Of a DNA stretch of 64,000 nucleotides, positions 22,887 to 34,196 are shown one piece after another. A program made the translations under genes and the position numbers. Position 1 is the stretch's first letter; every line of letters begins with the position of its first letter. The notes beneath the pieces were generated by a model that made no database searches, had not been told where the DNA came from, and saw only the letters and a list, made by a program, of their open reading frames with translations. The stretch covers positions 24,530,878 through 24,594,877 of the forward strand of contig OX393561.1 of assembly GCA_947652115.1 (NCBI GenBank). Direction: 5' to 3'. This DNA comes from Blastomussa wellsi. Its lineage: Eukaryota; Cnidaria; Anthozoa; Scleractinia; Plerogyridae.

Positions 22887-22980
22887 GATCACTTACTTTC
22901 TTGCCGTCCTTGGGCGATTTGTAGAACACTAAAATGTCCATTATGCCTTCATAATGTGTGTAACTCTTCCTCTCATAAAA
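22887..22980 (-). CDS. Candidate exon of unknown gene
   Basis: Minus-strand open stretch 'SYTHYEGIMDILVFYKSPK' followed by Asp-Gly-Lys-Lys and an excellent donor (gtaagtg) at about 22892-22886. An acceptor-like 'tgttcctattttatgag' precedes it. Composition is protein-like. No family recognised. Confidence 0.25.
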
Positions 22981-23192
22981 TAGGAACAATATGTTTCAGG
23001 TTTCATTGTACTTTATTAACGCTCACAAGAGGGATTGGTCGCATTGCCTTTCAAACATAACCATGCATCATATTTCCAAGAGGCAAATCTGGCCTTCCTT
23101 TCTCTTAAGTGGGACTGGCATTCATCTGTCAGTTGAGAAATTTGATCTTCGGAACTGTGACATCTGTTTTTTTCTTTTTTGCCTCATTCAAG

Positions 23193-23500
23193 TCATTTGA
23201 CATGTAAGCTCAAGTTCTCTTTCAATTCACTATTAAAGATGTCTCTAAAAGACACAAAACGTAAGGACAAACAGCTGAAGGGGAAATAATGGTTCAGTCT
23301 TAAGTCAGGGTTTTGTTTAAGGAACTTTGACCACATTTGACGCATGGAAACTCTTGAGTTAAAATACCTTTTAGCATTCTTCTTTGTGCTGTGATGACGT
23401 GATTCGCTTGCCTCGAATAAGCAGATGAAGTCAATTGCCCTGTTCTTCTTGGTGTTTTCTTTCGTCACTGGTCTGGTTCTATTGAGGGATAATCCAGCTG
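23193..23500 (-). pseudogene. Fragment resembling a transposon-encoded protein
   Basis: A 91-residue frame with 'SRHHSTKKNAKRYFNSRVSM' followed by 'MWSKFLKQNPDLR' and 'FRDIFNSELKENLS'. It resembles a region found upstream of the catalytic core in an abundant cnidarian transposase-like family (a 'R-HH/HY...Y-x(2)-IFN-x-E' pattern). No catalytic domain follows. Assignment is from pattern memory and tentative. Confidence 0.25.
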
Positions 23501-24570
23501 GATTTTTTTAACAGCTCTTAGACAATTTTCGAAATGTGTCTTGCATACCTTTCCCAGTACAGGTATGCTATAAGCTACTCTCCATTTTTCTTGTATTGTC
23601 ACTCTTTTTTCCATTAGTTTTTAAAAGAGATAATTCTGTTCATTGTATGATTTCTGATAAACCCTGTTTCTTGGACTCGACATGAGAATCCTTGTCTGAA
23701 ATAAACCTGGTCTCTAGGTCACTGCGCTTTCAGAGTGGACATTAGGCCAATTTGAGCCAGTATTTGTTCCAATCAACGGCATATCCCATTACCCAAAGCA
23801 ACACCTAGCAGCCCCTCTGTGTTGCTAACTCTTGGACAAATGTCATTGTTTTCTAACCAATTGAAAACACTTCTTTTAATTCCTTGGGGACAGGAAAAGC
23901 TTTCAAGATGGTAGCAAAGGATCAAGGTTGCGATTTTAAGCAAGAAACAGCACTGTTTAGTTAGATATCATGACAAATATCTGTTCCAATTTTTGTCACT
24001 ACATCTGATGCTGCCTTTGATATGGTCGTTGTTTGGCTCATTTGGAGGAAAATCGGAAGTTTTCCCAAGGAAGTGGCCATCGTGAAGTGAAACTACAATG
24101 TTAGAAGGGTTCACTTTAGTGGTAAGCTGTTGGAGAGATTTAGGCTATTATCGCTGAAACTTCTCTCTTTAGGTGCTTATAGTTTAGCAACGACGCCATA
24201 TTTGAAATTTGTGTTATGGAATCAAAGGTATACTATCAAAGATTTCAGTTCTTTGGGTTCAGAAGGCAAAAATACTGTCCAGCATGAACTGCATATCTTT
24301 ATTCGTACGTGTTTTAGTACGTACAGGCTCCCTGTTACAAATCTCCTCAGGATTTTGCAGATAAGTGCTGAAAACATTTTCTTTCCTAGCATGCAATGAG
24401 AAACATAAGCGTAGCTATAGTTTCGTTTTACGTTTGAAATTAATTTTAGCTGTATGTGATCATGTTTGATAAATATATTGTTACCCTAAACATTACCACT
24501 GAGTCTATATTCTGCTGTTTGCATTTCAAGTTTCTCTGTGCCTTCTCAGGGTTGATCTTGCTGTTTTCAG
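23501..24570. other. No supported gene
   Basis: AT-rich, without convincing exons until the acceptor at about 24570. Possibly intron of the gene whose exon follows. Confidence 0.35.
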
Positions 24571-24835
24571 GGTTGGTTTTGATAAAGTTGTCCCCAAGCA
24601 TCTTTTATTGCTGCGCAGCATCAGGTTTTACATGAATGAACTGCGTAGACAGCCCAACAAACTTGTAGTGAATCTACTCGCATCCTTGTCCACCAAAGAG
24701 ACCAAGAGTGAACTTCCATTTCCTCATGAAAGGAACTGTATGCCCTTCCAGCATGTTCCTCTTTTGGGGGAATGTACCTGTGGGGAATTTCGTGTAGAAA
24801 TATGCCATCAGCTTGTTGATGTTCATTTCTGTTGA
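24571..24835 (+). CDS. Candidate terminal exon of unrecognised gene
   Basis: A strong acceptor ('cttgctgttttcag') at about 24570 is followed by an open frame of about 88 residues ending at TGA 24835. It includes 'FDKVVPKHLLLLRSIRFYM', 'RRQPNKLVVNLLASLSTKET' and a C-terminal Cys-x-Cys segment. The frame is hydrophobic/basic and protein-like, with poly-A-signal-like 'aataaa' at about 24893. It is probably the last coding exon of a host gene whose earlier exons I could not place. No family recognised. Confidence 0.4.
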
Positions 24836-25125
24836 GAAGAATTAGAAAAAACATGTAGTTAAACATTTTCATCTGTTTGTGTTGTTTATTTGGAATAAAC
24901 GCAAATTAGCAGTACCCAGTATGTCTAGGGCTGCATCATGTACAGGTTGGCTGCTGTTATATTTTAAGTGGCACACAGAAAATAATGAGAATGGTGAAGG
25001 TTTAAGAGAAGTTTGTCATTAGCCTAAGTTGGGCAGATGTTGCTGGTCACCTCTTTGATTGTTTTCCATAAGCCAAAAAATAAAAGTAAAAAAATGTATC
25101 CACGAGTGAGATTGTTTTTGAAACA

Positions 25126-25331
25126 TTTTTAGTTTTTAGTTTGAATAATTTTGACATCAACTGCCAAGCAGCACAGGTATATTTATATATTTTTAATTCC
25201 TGAAGGCATATGTTCATGTGATTGCCAACCAAACTGTCGCTGTTGTATGCCTGTTGTTTGACATTGATCATATGGAGGAAATTTTCAAGGGCTCGATTAA
25301 TTTTCCCATATCTCAAGAACTTGCATTGTGA
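25126..25331. repeat. 206-bp exact direct repeat, copy 2
   Basis: Same sequence as 22581-22786. Flanks differ completely on both sides, so the duplicated unit is exactly bounded. Confidence 0.7.
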
Positions 25332-25402
25332 GTAGAAAAGGGCGGTCATTTGGTCCGTAACCAATCACAGAGCAGCATACAGCACACGTGACACGTCTCG
25401 AC

Positions 25403-25559
25403 CAATCAGAGAGCCTCTCACAAAATTACCCATGAGCAATTCTTTTTTTAGCGGTCGTAGTTCCAAGATGGCGTCACCCATGAGTGGAAAACTGCACCCC
25501 AGCCCTCGACAGAGGATCTGGGCCCGTCTCACGAATTTCCAGGGCAAGCCGTAATCGAT
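25403..25559 (+). promoter_or_regulatory. Promoter-like repeat unit, copy 1
   Basis: A roughly 157-bp block starting with a CCAAT box ('accaatcagag') and containing an YY1-like 'ccaagatggcg' at about 25462. It recurs with about 90% similarity at 25864-26019. A region between the copies contains two more CCAAT boxes ('gaccaatcagcg', 'aaccaatcagca'), a perfect CRE 'tgacgtca' near 25714 and 'tgacgtaa' near 25759. Confidence 0.45.
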
Positions 25560-25863
25560 AAAAATCGATAATGGGATGACATCACTAGGTAGACGCGTGG
25601 AGCGCAGAGGTCCTGACTGTAAAGGGGCCATGTAAAAAAGGAAGAGTTTTGCTGAGCGCACCATTATATGGGTAGAGACAGGCTCAAGGTGGAACAGACC
25701 AATCAGCGACGAGATGACGTCACGGCCTCGATACGGCGTAACCAATCAGCAACGATATGACGTAATGGATTTCCGGTCCCCCACTCGACAGGGGAGCGTA
25801 TTAATTTCCAGTCCTTTCGCTAGACGGGGCACTCCTTGGGGATTGGTTATAACGCATCTCAAG

Positions 25864-26019
25864 CAATCAGAAAGCCGCTCACAAAATTACCCGTGAGCAA
25901 TTCTTTTTTAGCGGCCGTAGTTCCGAGATGGCGGCGTGCTTGAGTGGCAAACTGCGCCCCAGACCTCGACAGAGGATCTGGACCTGTCTCACGGATTTCC
26001 AGGGCGAGCCGTGATCAAT
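25864..26019 (+). promoter_or_regulatory. Promoter-like repeat unit, copy 2
   Basis: Second copy of the 25403 block, again with 'caatcag', 'gagatggcggcg' (YY1-like) and the 'ctcgacagaggatctgg' core. It lies about 540 bp upstream of the candidate first exon at 26557. Confidence 0.45.
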
Positions 26020-26556
26020 GACTGTTCACAATATGGCCGCCGCGAAGCAACTCTCCCACCTTTTTTTAGATTTTCAAGTGAGAATTTCTGCACCAAGAAA
26101 TACACCCTACTTGTTTATATTTGCATTTTTGAAAAATTTGATTTTCCTTTGACATTTATGCGGATCAGAGAAATTCATCGATCGCGTGGGCAAAAGAAAA
26201 CACGTTCATTAACATATATTACATGCGTGGGTAAGTCAATTGTTGTTTAGTTGAGTTCAGGGTTCTTGTCACGATTTCGCTTATTGTTCGCAATTCCCTC
26301 GAGACCTTCAGATGAAAGTGAAATTTATGCAAAGATTAGTCGTTAATCAATCCTCGAACTCCTAGTCTCCTTAGGTCTCCACGATTAACAAAGATAGAGC
26401 CGTTTGGATTTGTGGCTAAAATTAGGCGCCAAATTTGCCTTTTCAAAGATCTTGCTGGCATTAGTAGTTCATTTTTCTGAGCTTTCTTTCTGGCCAAGCC
26501 GATTAAAGTCGCTTGGATCGCCGCGGCGAGCCCGCTTGCTGTCTTGAGATGCGGGA

Positions 26557-26727
26557 ATGGATAACAACGAAAAGAGAAAGCTGTTGCCCACAGGAACAAC
26601 GCCAAAAAAGGCAGAGAAAATACAAAAGAAATCCAGCGAGGAATGTACAAGCACGGCGTCGAGCTCGCCTCTTTCGTCGAACAGAAACCGCCATGGAAAG
26701 CTCTTGTTCACATCACCACCACAAAAG
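26557..26727 (+). CDS. Candidate first coding exon of unrecognised gene
   Basis: ATG at 26557 opens a 57-codon frame, Lys/Ser/Thr-rich ('RKLLPTGTTPKKAEKIQKK', 'SSSPLSSNRNRHGKLLF'), ending at a donor 'AAAG|GTCAGC' at 26727/26728. The upstream kilobase is rich in CCAAT, CRE and YY1-like sites, as expected of a promoter. No following exon was found before the Polinton at 28.1 kb, so the gene may have been interrupted or have a very long first intron. No family recognised. Confidence 0.35.
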
Positions 26728-28120
26728 GTCAGCTTAAACTCGAATAAATTATTTGAAATCTTTTCTTGCATGCCAGTAGTAAATGCCGCTTAACCAGCCC
26801 CTAACCAATGACCTTTGAGGATATGGCACACGTGACCAGTGTCAACCAATCACAACGTGCCATGTTTTCCAAGATGGCCGCTTTCATCTGACCAATCAGG
26901 GATCAGAATTATTACTTTATTCAATTAATTTGAAAACAACACCTTAGGGTTTGAAAGTGATGTTATGTCATTTCTTTTGTTCGGAGGGGTCACGATGACG
27001 TTTAAAACGTTACCTTGGCCGCTCCGATAAAAAGTAGTGACATTCTATTCCTTCTGCACGTGAGAACAAGTTTTACCCTATTTCTTGTCGCTTTCATTGG
27101 ACCAATAAGGAATCAGAATTTTTGCTTTGTTCAATTTTGTAAAAACAAAATTCAGGAGGATGTTGATGTTCACCCCACTTTCAATTAGAGTTTGGTAACA
27201 GTTTTCATAAAGAACCTGTTACAAAGCTCTAAGAGGAAGGGAGGAACTGGTGACACCTCCTTGATTGATTTACGGAACATATCTAATCCTTCTCCCTGAT
27301 TGGTCCGATGAAAGCGGCCATTTCATTGGACTAATATGGAATCAGAATTGTTGCTTTGTTCAATTTTGTAAAAACAAAATTCAGGAGGATGTTGATGTTC
27401 ATCTGCTTTCAATTAGAGTTTTGTGACAATTTTCATGAACAACCTGTTTCAAAGTTCTAAGTGAAAGTGAAGAATCGGATTCACATCCACACAACATCCA
27501 ATCTCAGATTTCAAGGTCGATGATAGCTTTTTGAAAAAGCTTAGCATTGAGCTTGAAAAAGGAGAGAGGAAATGGATAGTATTCTGATCACTTTCACATC
27601 AAGAAGATTCCAAAGCTGCGATGGAGGGTTGTGGTAGCATCTCCTGTTGCGATTGCTCATTTTTAACTTCACTAATTCTAATTGTTTTTCTTTATGTCAT
27701 TGATTTGTTGCACCTATTTTGAAGAAATGCAACACAGGTCAATTTTGAAAATTGACATCTTTTAAATTGATGCACAGAACATTTCGCTTTTCTGAAGTTT
27801 AAACTTTCTTAGATGTTAAGAGGAAAAAAGTTGCACTCTTTTTGAGGGGGGATACGCCACTGATGATTTGAAATTATCAGTGATGCATTCCCGAATAAAA
27901 GGAATGCAGGACATTTCCACCTGTTCTTCCTTTTTGTGTCGGTTCGCCATTGTTTGAAATGCGCACAGTATTCATTGACGAATGAATCATTAATGAACAA
28001 TGTGCCCAAACCAAAGAGTGGGTTTTTATTTTAAATCATTTTTTTACACCATATACAATGTTTTGTTCTCGATTGCATGTTCATACGTTTCCACGTCCTT
28101 GTCGATAGTGGTATGCTCGA
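26728..28120. other. Gene-free stretch with 229-bp tandem repeat
   Basis: Contains further CCAAT boxes (about 26805, 26846, 26890), then two roughly 155-bp copies of a repeat at about 27092-27245 and 27321-27475 that share 'tttcattgga', 'gaatcagaat' and a 54-bp near-identical core around 'caaaattcaggaggatg'. A weaker third relative lies near 26881. No gene signal. The true left end of the Polinton may lie in here but was not found. Confidence 0.45.
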
Positions 28121-29843
28121 CGATTTGCAAATTGGACAATATAACCATATTATGTATACTTTATAGTTTTCCTCCATCCAGAGAGGTGGCAAATGTTGAA
28201 ATTCCGGTCTCCTGTGTGGAGAAGAAAGGAATCAATGTTATTTTTTAATTTAGAGGGTGTTGTCTTCGACTTCTGTTCGTTTGGTGTGAGTTTTTGCATT
28301 CACCTTTTTTCTCTTCTTGTTTTTTAGTTCGTTGCGATGCTGTATGTGTCTGACAAGACGGACGATCTCGTTTGCATTTTCTACGGTCACGTGTATTCCT
28401 AAGGGACTGAAATGGAGATGATGTTGTTTACCTTCTTCCTTTCTGCTGAAATTTGGTGTTAGAACTTTACATCTGTTGTGATAGATAGAATGTGTAAAAC
28501 GATCTCCCTATCACTGCAGACAAAAAGTAGTAACAATTATTCCTTGTTGTATGGTGTCAAAACTTTTATCCGTAGTGAAAGAGAGATTCTTAAAAATCAA
28601 CTCTTCCGCTACGTAAAACAGTGGTGACATTTTTCCTTCACAAGTTATTGATGATTCATTACTCTCAGTCACAGTTGTTCTTGCTTGTTGCAAGAAAAGA
28701 GAAAAGATGAATTAGGCAATGGAAGTTTTAAACGTCCTGGCCGCATTCACCTTTTTCTGTTCTCGCTCTTTTCCACATCATGTCAAAATGGTGGATCCTG
28801 TTTGCAGAATCTGCTTCAGCAAGTACGCCTAAGGGTCTGAAAGTGTTGTTCTGTCAGAACTTTTTCTCGTAGTGACAGGTAGGTGAATTAAAATCAACTC
28901 CCTTCCACTACAAGAAAAAGTGGTGACAATTGTCTTTATTTCACTACAAGTTTTTAAATTCTTGACATGATACACAGTACATCGGAATTCCATAAAGGTT
29001 TAAAGTTAAGGCATCCTCTGTGCAATCACCGCAACAGAGAAAAAAGAAGAATTCGTGGTCACGCATTTCACTGAATATGATGTAACCACTGTTTAGAGAA
29101 AAAATCAATTATGTTAGTTTTGTTCATTTCCGAATTTGTTTTTTCTACATTTTCAATGATTGCACTTTTTGGTTAATTAACGAATCCACCATTCTAATCC
29201 TTCTACACACAAGAACACGTTTTTTCTTAATTCTTTTTTTACAATTATTTCTTGTTTTCTTGCTAGCGTTGTTCCCATTAAAATTAGACTTCTCGGGAAT
29301 AATCTGTTGTCGTCAGGATCTTCAAGAGGATATCTGAAGATAAAATGTTCGTCCAAAAAAGGACTCAATATCCCAAATAGAGATTCCATGTTCTTTATTT
29401 AATTTTGCACATTCTGTACACTTAAACGTTAAAGTTGAAGTTGGCTTCATTGATCTGAAAAAAATCATAGATTCCTAACATTATCGGTATTAGATCTCTT
29501 TCTCTGTTTTCTTTTAATTGTCTTTTTAGTATACATCTTGTGCATTCCACTTTTCCTTTTTTAATTCGTTTTGTGAACAAGTTGCATCCTTTGCAATGAA
29601 TGCTTAAATCAGTTATTATATACATTCCATTCTTGATCTGGTATTTCCTATGTTAAAATGGAAAAAACAAAAAAGAATTATCCTCGTGTGAAGCAAAACA
29701 TGCTATGCAAAGGAAAAAATTTTGCATTCGAAACAATGACGGACTGTGGATTATTCTCCCCCTGCATCTTGGACATACATAACTTAAGTCGTTTACTCTG
29801 TTTTCCTTGTTTTGTCTTCTTTCACTGTTGAAATTAATGAAAA

Positions 29844-30218
29844 TTACAATTTTAGTGTTTTTTTCGCCTGCATTATTTTTTTCACTATTGTTTCAGTCCG
29901 AGTCTTTTTTCCAGGTAAACAGTCAATTGCTTTTATCATTTTAGCATCCGCCTTTAACTTGTCACTGTGGTTGGGTGCTCTACCATAATCAATGTCATGT
30001 TGTTTCGCAATTCGGTCTAGTCGGTTTATGCCCTTGTCGCCTCTGGCTAATCTCTTTTTCAAATGTGTTCCAGGCCCAAGAAATTGATATCCTGGCATGT
30101 GAAATTCAATTCCAGTTTTCCCAAGCCACTTTTGTACATCTAACGCGCCACCACGTGTTGTCTTTTTCCCTCTAGGTTTTGCTCTTTTTCCCTTTCTTTT
30201 TGCTTTTGCTCGTCCCAT
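29844..30218 (-). CDS. PLA2-domain virion-type protein, copy 1
   Basis: Identical to the copy at 34197-34571; see that entry. Confidence 0.7.
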   Translation of the reverse strand: MGRAKAKRKGKRAKPRGKKTTRGGALDVQKWLGKTGIEFHMPGYQFLGPGTHLKKRLARGDKGINRLDRIAKQHDIDYGRAPNHSDKLKADAKMIKAIDCLPGKKTRTETIVKKIMQAKKTLKL

Positions 30219-30715
30219 ACCACTCTTCGTATTCGTCTAGTTGTGAGAATGAAGGTTGTGTTGTTTTCTTCTTTGATCTAGTTTCAGGAGGAGTGTAAGG
30301 CGGCGTTGGTAGGTCGCTTGTTGACGTTTTCTTTTTTCCACTTTTTGCCTGCTTCAATGACAAGGATGTTAATCGGTGTAACTGTTCCTCGTGAAGTTTG
30401 GTTGAATGTGAAGTGTTTCGATCTAAATTCTTCAATATATTTTCTATCGGGTTATGTAACAGATCCTCATCTCCCTCATCCATTCCAGCAGGTAAAGCGC
30501 TTTGTCTCAGTTTTTTATTTAACCGCCAAACTTGATGGGCAAGAGGTTTTGTTCTTTTCACAGCAATCCCGGCTGGTAATTTGTCTTCTAATATTTGCTT
30601 CTCTGCTGATAATCGTGCTGCTTTGTTCAGTAAGGCACTGTCTGTTAACTTTCCCTTGTAAGCTGGTTAGTTTGTCAAATTCACTCTTCGGTACCATAAT
30701 CATTTCATTCGTCAT
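30172..30715 (-). pseudogene. Conserved Polinton protein, frameshifted, copy 1
   Basis: Identical to 34525-35068; the same frameshift is present in both copies. Confidence 0.5.
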
Positions 30716-31026
30716 GTTTTGTTGATGTACTTCTCATACGCTATCTTGTAGAAAGCAAGTTGCTCTTCTTCGGCCGCCTTTATACGCGTTTCTTTCTCAG
30801 TCTTCAAACATTCTTGACAGAGTACGATGGTTTTTCCCGTATCAAATTTCTTTTTTGTTTCTTCATCACAGTCTGGACATAATTCCGTTTTACCCCATGC
30901 TCGTATTCGATCATTGTATGCTTGGGAATGTTGAAGAGCTTCTTTGAGGTCTTTGATTTCTTCTTTTAAATATGTGATTTGATGATTCAACTGCGTTATG
31001 ATCTGCATACACCTCACTAGCGACAT
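30712..31026 (-). CDS. Coiled-coil/zinc-ribbon protein, copy 1
   Basis: Identical to 35065-35379; see that entry. Confidence 0.55.
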   Translation of the reverse strand: MSLVRCMQIITQLNHQITYLKEEIKDLKEALQHSQAYNDRIRAWGKTELCPDCDEETKKKFDTGKTIVLCQECLKTEKETRIKAAEEEQLAFYKIAYEKYINKT

Positions 31027-31029
31027 GCT

Positions 31030-31326
31030 TTAAAAGTTTCGTTCAGTCCTCTCCAAAAGCCTGCACCGTTTTGAGAATGAAGATGGTCTCGCCTCTTTTA
31101 GAGAATGAGCGCGAGATCCGATTACTCTTAAAGGTATTTTGTGTCTACGAAGCTTTTGTACGGTTGACGATTTCACAGGTATGTTCCGTTTAAGAAGATT
31201 TAAGACCATCTCGCTGACAGCGTTGATTTGATCTTTGTTTGCTTTCAGAAGCAATTCTTGACGTTTGAGCCTGTTTCCCTCTTTCAATAAATTGGAGAGA
31301 AATTTCCTCTCTTTTCGAATTAGCAT
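31030..31326 (-). CDS. Conserved small Polinton protein (98 aa), copy 1
   Basis: Identical to 35383-35679; see that entry. Confidence 0.55.
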   Translation of the reverse strand: MLIRKERKFLSNLLKEGNRLKRQELLLKANKDQINAVSEMVLNLLKRNIPVKSSTVQKLRRHKIPLRVIGSRAHSLKEARPSSFSKRCRLLERTERNF

Positions 31327-31334
31327 CGTCTTTG

Positions 31335-31586
31335 TCAGTTCTGTTTGTACCAGTCCACGTTGTCTTTAATTCCTTTTGCGGCTTGTCCACCTAGTTTTAA
31401 AGCCAATGACGCCCATGTGGGAGCCGGTCCTGATAAAAACATTGAAGCTCCTTCAGCTATTTTGTCAATTAGATGTACACAATGTTTGGCTAATGCACCT
31501 CCTTTTTGTTTTCGCACACCACGTTTTCGTACACTGCGTTTTTTTCGTCTTTGTTTTGGGATCGATCTTCTCTTTTTCACAGTCAT
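31335..31586 (-). CDS. Basic KGG core-type protein, copy 1
   Basis: Identical to 35688-35939; see that entry. Confidence 0.55.
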   Translation of the reverse strand: MTVKKRRSIPKQRRKKRSVRKRGVRKQKGGALAKHCVHLIDKIAEGASMFLSGPAPTWASLALKLGGQAAKGIKDNVDWYKQN

Positions 31587-31834
31587 GTCAAAATGTTAAC
31601 TCTTTTTACGAGTTTTCCGTTTTGAAGCTTTTTTGCACCTTTTACGGCAAGGTGTCCAGCTATGCCTGACAAAGCTCCTGTTGCTATTGCTTTTCCAGCA
31701 GCCGCTAAAGCTGGAATGACTGCTGCAACAGGTAGAAAACCTCCTTTCTGTTTTCGTTTTCTTTTTTTTAAACTGTGTGAAATTGTTCGCGCAGCGTTTC
31801 AGTATACATCATCTCGCCTTTTTCGTTTCACCAT
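31583..31834 (-). pseudogene. pX-like hydrophobic/basic protein, copy 1
   Basis: Identical to 35936-36187, including the in-frame TGA. Confidence 0.45.
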
Positions 31835-31839
31835 TGTTC

Positions 31840-32346
31840 TCAGGGAGTCACTCTTGTTGAAGTGCGGCGTATGCTTGGAGGACCACCTTCTTTATATGTT
31901 GTGGTGATTGTGTTTGTTGTTGTTATACTCCCTATTCGTCTTTGCGCTGCAGCTGCTCTTTGATCTTCCAATAACATCTGCAATTCACGTTGCAACTGAG
32001 GTTGACCCATTTGACCTGTTCTTGTGCTTCTCATGTTTGTCTCTGTTCTCCCCGTTTGTCTTCGAACAGTTCTCCCTCTGACAGATCTTTGAGCTCGTCT
32101 TGTAGGTCTTTGAGAGTTTGATGTTGAAGGTGTAGCTAAATGAATTACTGGAGGTGTTGTTGCAGCAGTGGATGGAACGCCCACACCTGCAGGGGTGGTC
32201 GGTGTTGACGTTGTGGTTGTTCTGGGAGTGCCAACACCTGGAGAAGTGATTAATTCTAATTGACGAGCATTTTCACTGTCAATGGTGGTTAAAAACTCGT
32301 CGTCAAGCTGATCAAACCTTAATCCTGATAAGTCTAAAGCTTCATC
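31840..32346 (-). pseudogene. Interrupted Thr/Arg-rich protein, copy 1
   Basis: Identical to 36193-36699. Its 5' end is again cut at the transposon target site, with only about 120 bp of the transposon terminal repeat following before the tandem junction at 32474. Confidence 0.5.
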
Positions 32347-32863
32347 AAATAGGTATGGCGCGGCAAATAGGACAAATCGAAGTGTGTGGCCTTTAAAGTG
32401 AATAGAACACCTTTAAAGCGAAGACCTACACCTTTAAAGTGAAGACCTACCCCTTTAAAGTGATGAGGCATTCCGATTTGCAAATTGGACAATATAACCA
32501 TATTATGTATACTTTATAGTTTTCCTCCATCCAGAGAGGTGGCAAATGTTGAAATTCCGGTCTCCTGTGTGGAGAAGAAAGGAATCAATGTTATTTTTTA
32601 ATTTAGAGGGTGTTGTCTTCGACTTCTGTTCGTTTGGTGTGAGTTTTTGCATTCACCTTTTTTCTCTTCTTGTTTTTTAGTTCGTTGCGATGCTGTATGT
32701 GTCTGACAAGACGGACGATCTCGTTTGCATTTTCTACGGTCACGTGTATTCCTAAGGGACTGAAATGGAGATGATGTTGTTTACCTTCTTCCTTTCTGCT
32801 GAAATTTGGTGTTAGAACTTTACATCTGTTGTGATAGATAGAATGTGTAAAACGATCTCCCTA

Positions 32864-33742
32864 TCACTGCAGACAAAAAGTAGTAACAATTATTCCTTGT
32901 TGTATGGTGTCAAAACTTTTATCCGTAGTGAAAGAGAGATTCTTAAAAATCAACTCTTCCGCTACGTAAAACAGTGGTGACATTTTTCCTTCACAAGTTA
33001 TTGATGATTCATTACTCTCAGTCACAGTTGTTCTTGCTTGTTGCAAGAAAAGAGAAAAGATGAATTAGGCAATGGAAGTTTTAAACGTCCTGGCCGCATT
33101 CACCTTTTTCTGTTCTCGCTCTTTTCCACATCATGTCAAAATGGTGGATCCTGTTTGCAGAATCTGCTTCAGCAAGTACGCCTAAGGGTCTGAAAGTGTT
33201 GTTCTGTCAGAACTTTTTCTCGTAGTGACAGGTAGGTGAATTAAAATCAACTCCCTTCCACTACAAGAAAAAGTGGTGACAATTGTCTTTATTTCACTAC
33301 AAGTTTTTAAATTCTTGACATGATACACAGTACATCGGAATTCCATAAAGGTTTAAAGTTAAGGCATCCTCTGTGCAATCACCGCAACAGAGAAAAAAGA
33401 AGAATTCGTGGTCACGCATTTCACTGAATATGATGTAACCACTGTTTAGAGAAAAAATCAATTATGTTAGTTTTGTTCATTTCCGAATTTGTTTTTTCTA
33501 CATTTTCAATGATTGCACTTTTTGGTTAATTAACGAATCCACCATTCTAATCCTTCTACACACAAGAACACGTTTTTTCTTAATTCTTTTTTTACAATTA
33601 TTTCTTGTTTTCTTGCTAGCGTTGTTCCCATTAAAATTAGACTTCTCGGGAATAATCTGTTGTCGTCAGGATCTTCAAGAGGATATCTGAAGATAAAATG
33701 TTCGTCCAAAAAAGGACTCAATATCCCAAATAGAGATTCCAT
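32864..33742 (-). other. Weak short frames, hairpin-like motifs
   Basis: Holds a 60-residue frame (33046-32864) and a 70-residue frame (33742-33530) with no recognised domain. Non-coding parts contain repeated 'cactac-aagaaaaagtggtg' style inverted motifs (about 33250-33300, with relatives near 32930-32990). The 70-residue frame could be a small Polinton gene; evidence is only that it is open and lies in the gene-dense strand. The same frames occur in copy 1 at 28511-29389. Confidence 0.25.
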
Positions 33743-33774
33743 GTTCTTTATTTAATTTTGCACATTCTGTACAC

Positions 33775-33978
33775 TTAAACGTTAAAGTTGAAGTTGGCTT
33801 CATTGATCTGAAAAAAATCATAGATTCCTAACATTATCGGTATTAGATCTCTTTCTCTGTTTTCTTTTAATTGTCTTTTTAGTATACATCTTGTGCATTC
33901 CACTTTTCCTTTTTTAATTCGTTTTGTGAACAAGTTGCATCCTTTGCAATGAATGCTTAAATCAGTTATTATATACAT
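33775..33978 (-). CDS. Small Cys-rich (zinc-ribbon-like) protein
   Basis: 67 residues with two C-x2-C pairs ('CKGCNLF' and 'CTRCIL') about 13 residues apart, a spacing suited to one zinc ion. It is the distal gene of the minus-strand Polinton cluster. Function unknown. The same frame is at 29422-29625 in copy 1. Confidence 0.35.
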   Translation of the reverse strand: MYIITDLSIHCKGCNLFTKRIKKGKVECTRCILKRQLKENRERDLIPIMLGIYDFFQINEANFNFNV

Positions 33979-34196
33979 TCCATTCTTGATCTGGTATTTC
34001 CTATGTTAAAATGGAAAAAACAAAAAAGAATTATCCTCGTGTGAAGCAAAACATGCTATGCAAAGGAAAAAATTTTGCATTCGAAACAATGACGGACTGT
34101 GGATTATTCTCCCCCTGCATCTTGGACATACATAACTTAAGTCGTTTACTCTGTTTTCCTTGTTTTGTCTTCTTTCACTGTTGAAATTAATGAAAA

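Larger units (their letters stand above)
28121..32473. repeat. 4,353-bp tandem duplication, copy 1 (Polinton segment)
   Basis: Every predicted protein and every line I compared recurs exactly 4,353 bases later. The left edge is at 28121 (28120 differs from 32473). The junction shares 2 bp ('cg') with the far edge. The last roughly 120 bp of this copy are the outer end of the terminal inverted repeat of the 17.4-kb transposon, preceded by its target-site bases. Confidence 0.85.

Noticed and set aside
30306..30725. 139-residue plus-strand frame, repeated at 34659-35078
   Set aside because: Antisense shadow of the basic Polinton protein; hydrophobic composition is the mirror of Lys-rich codons.
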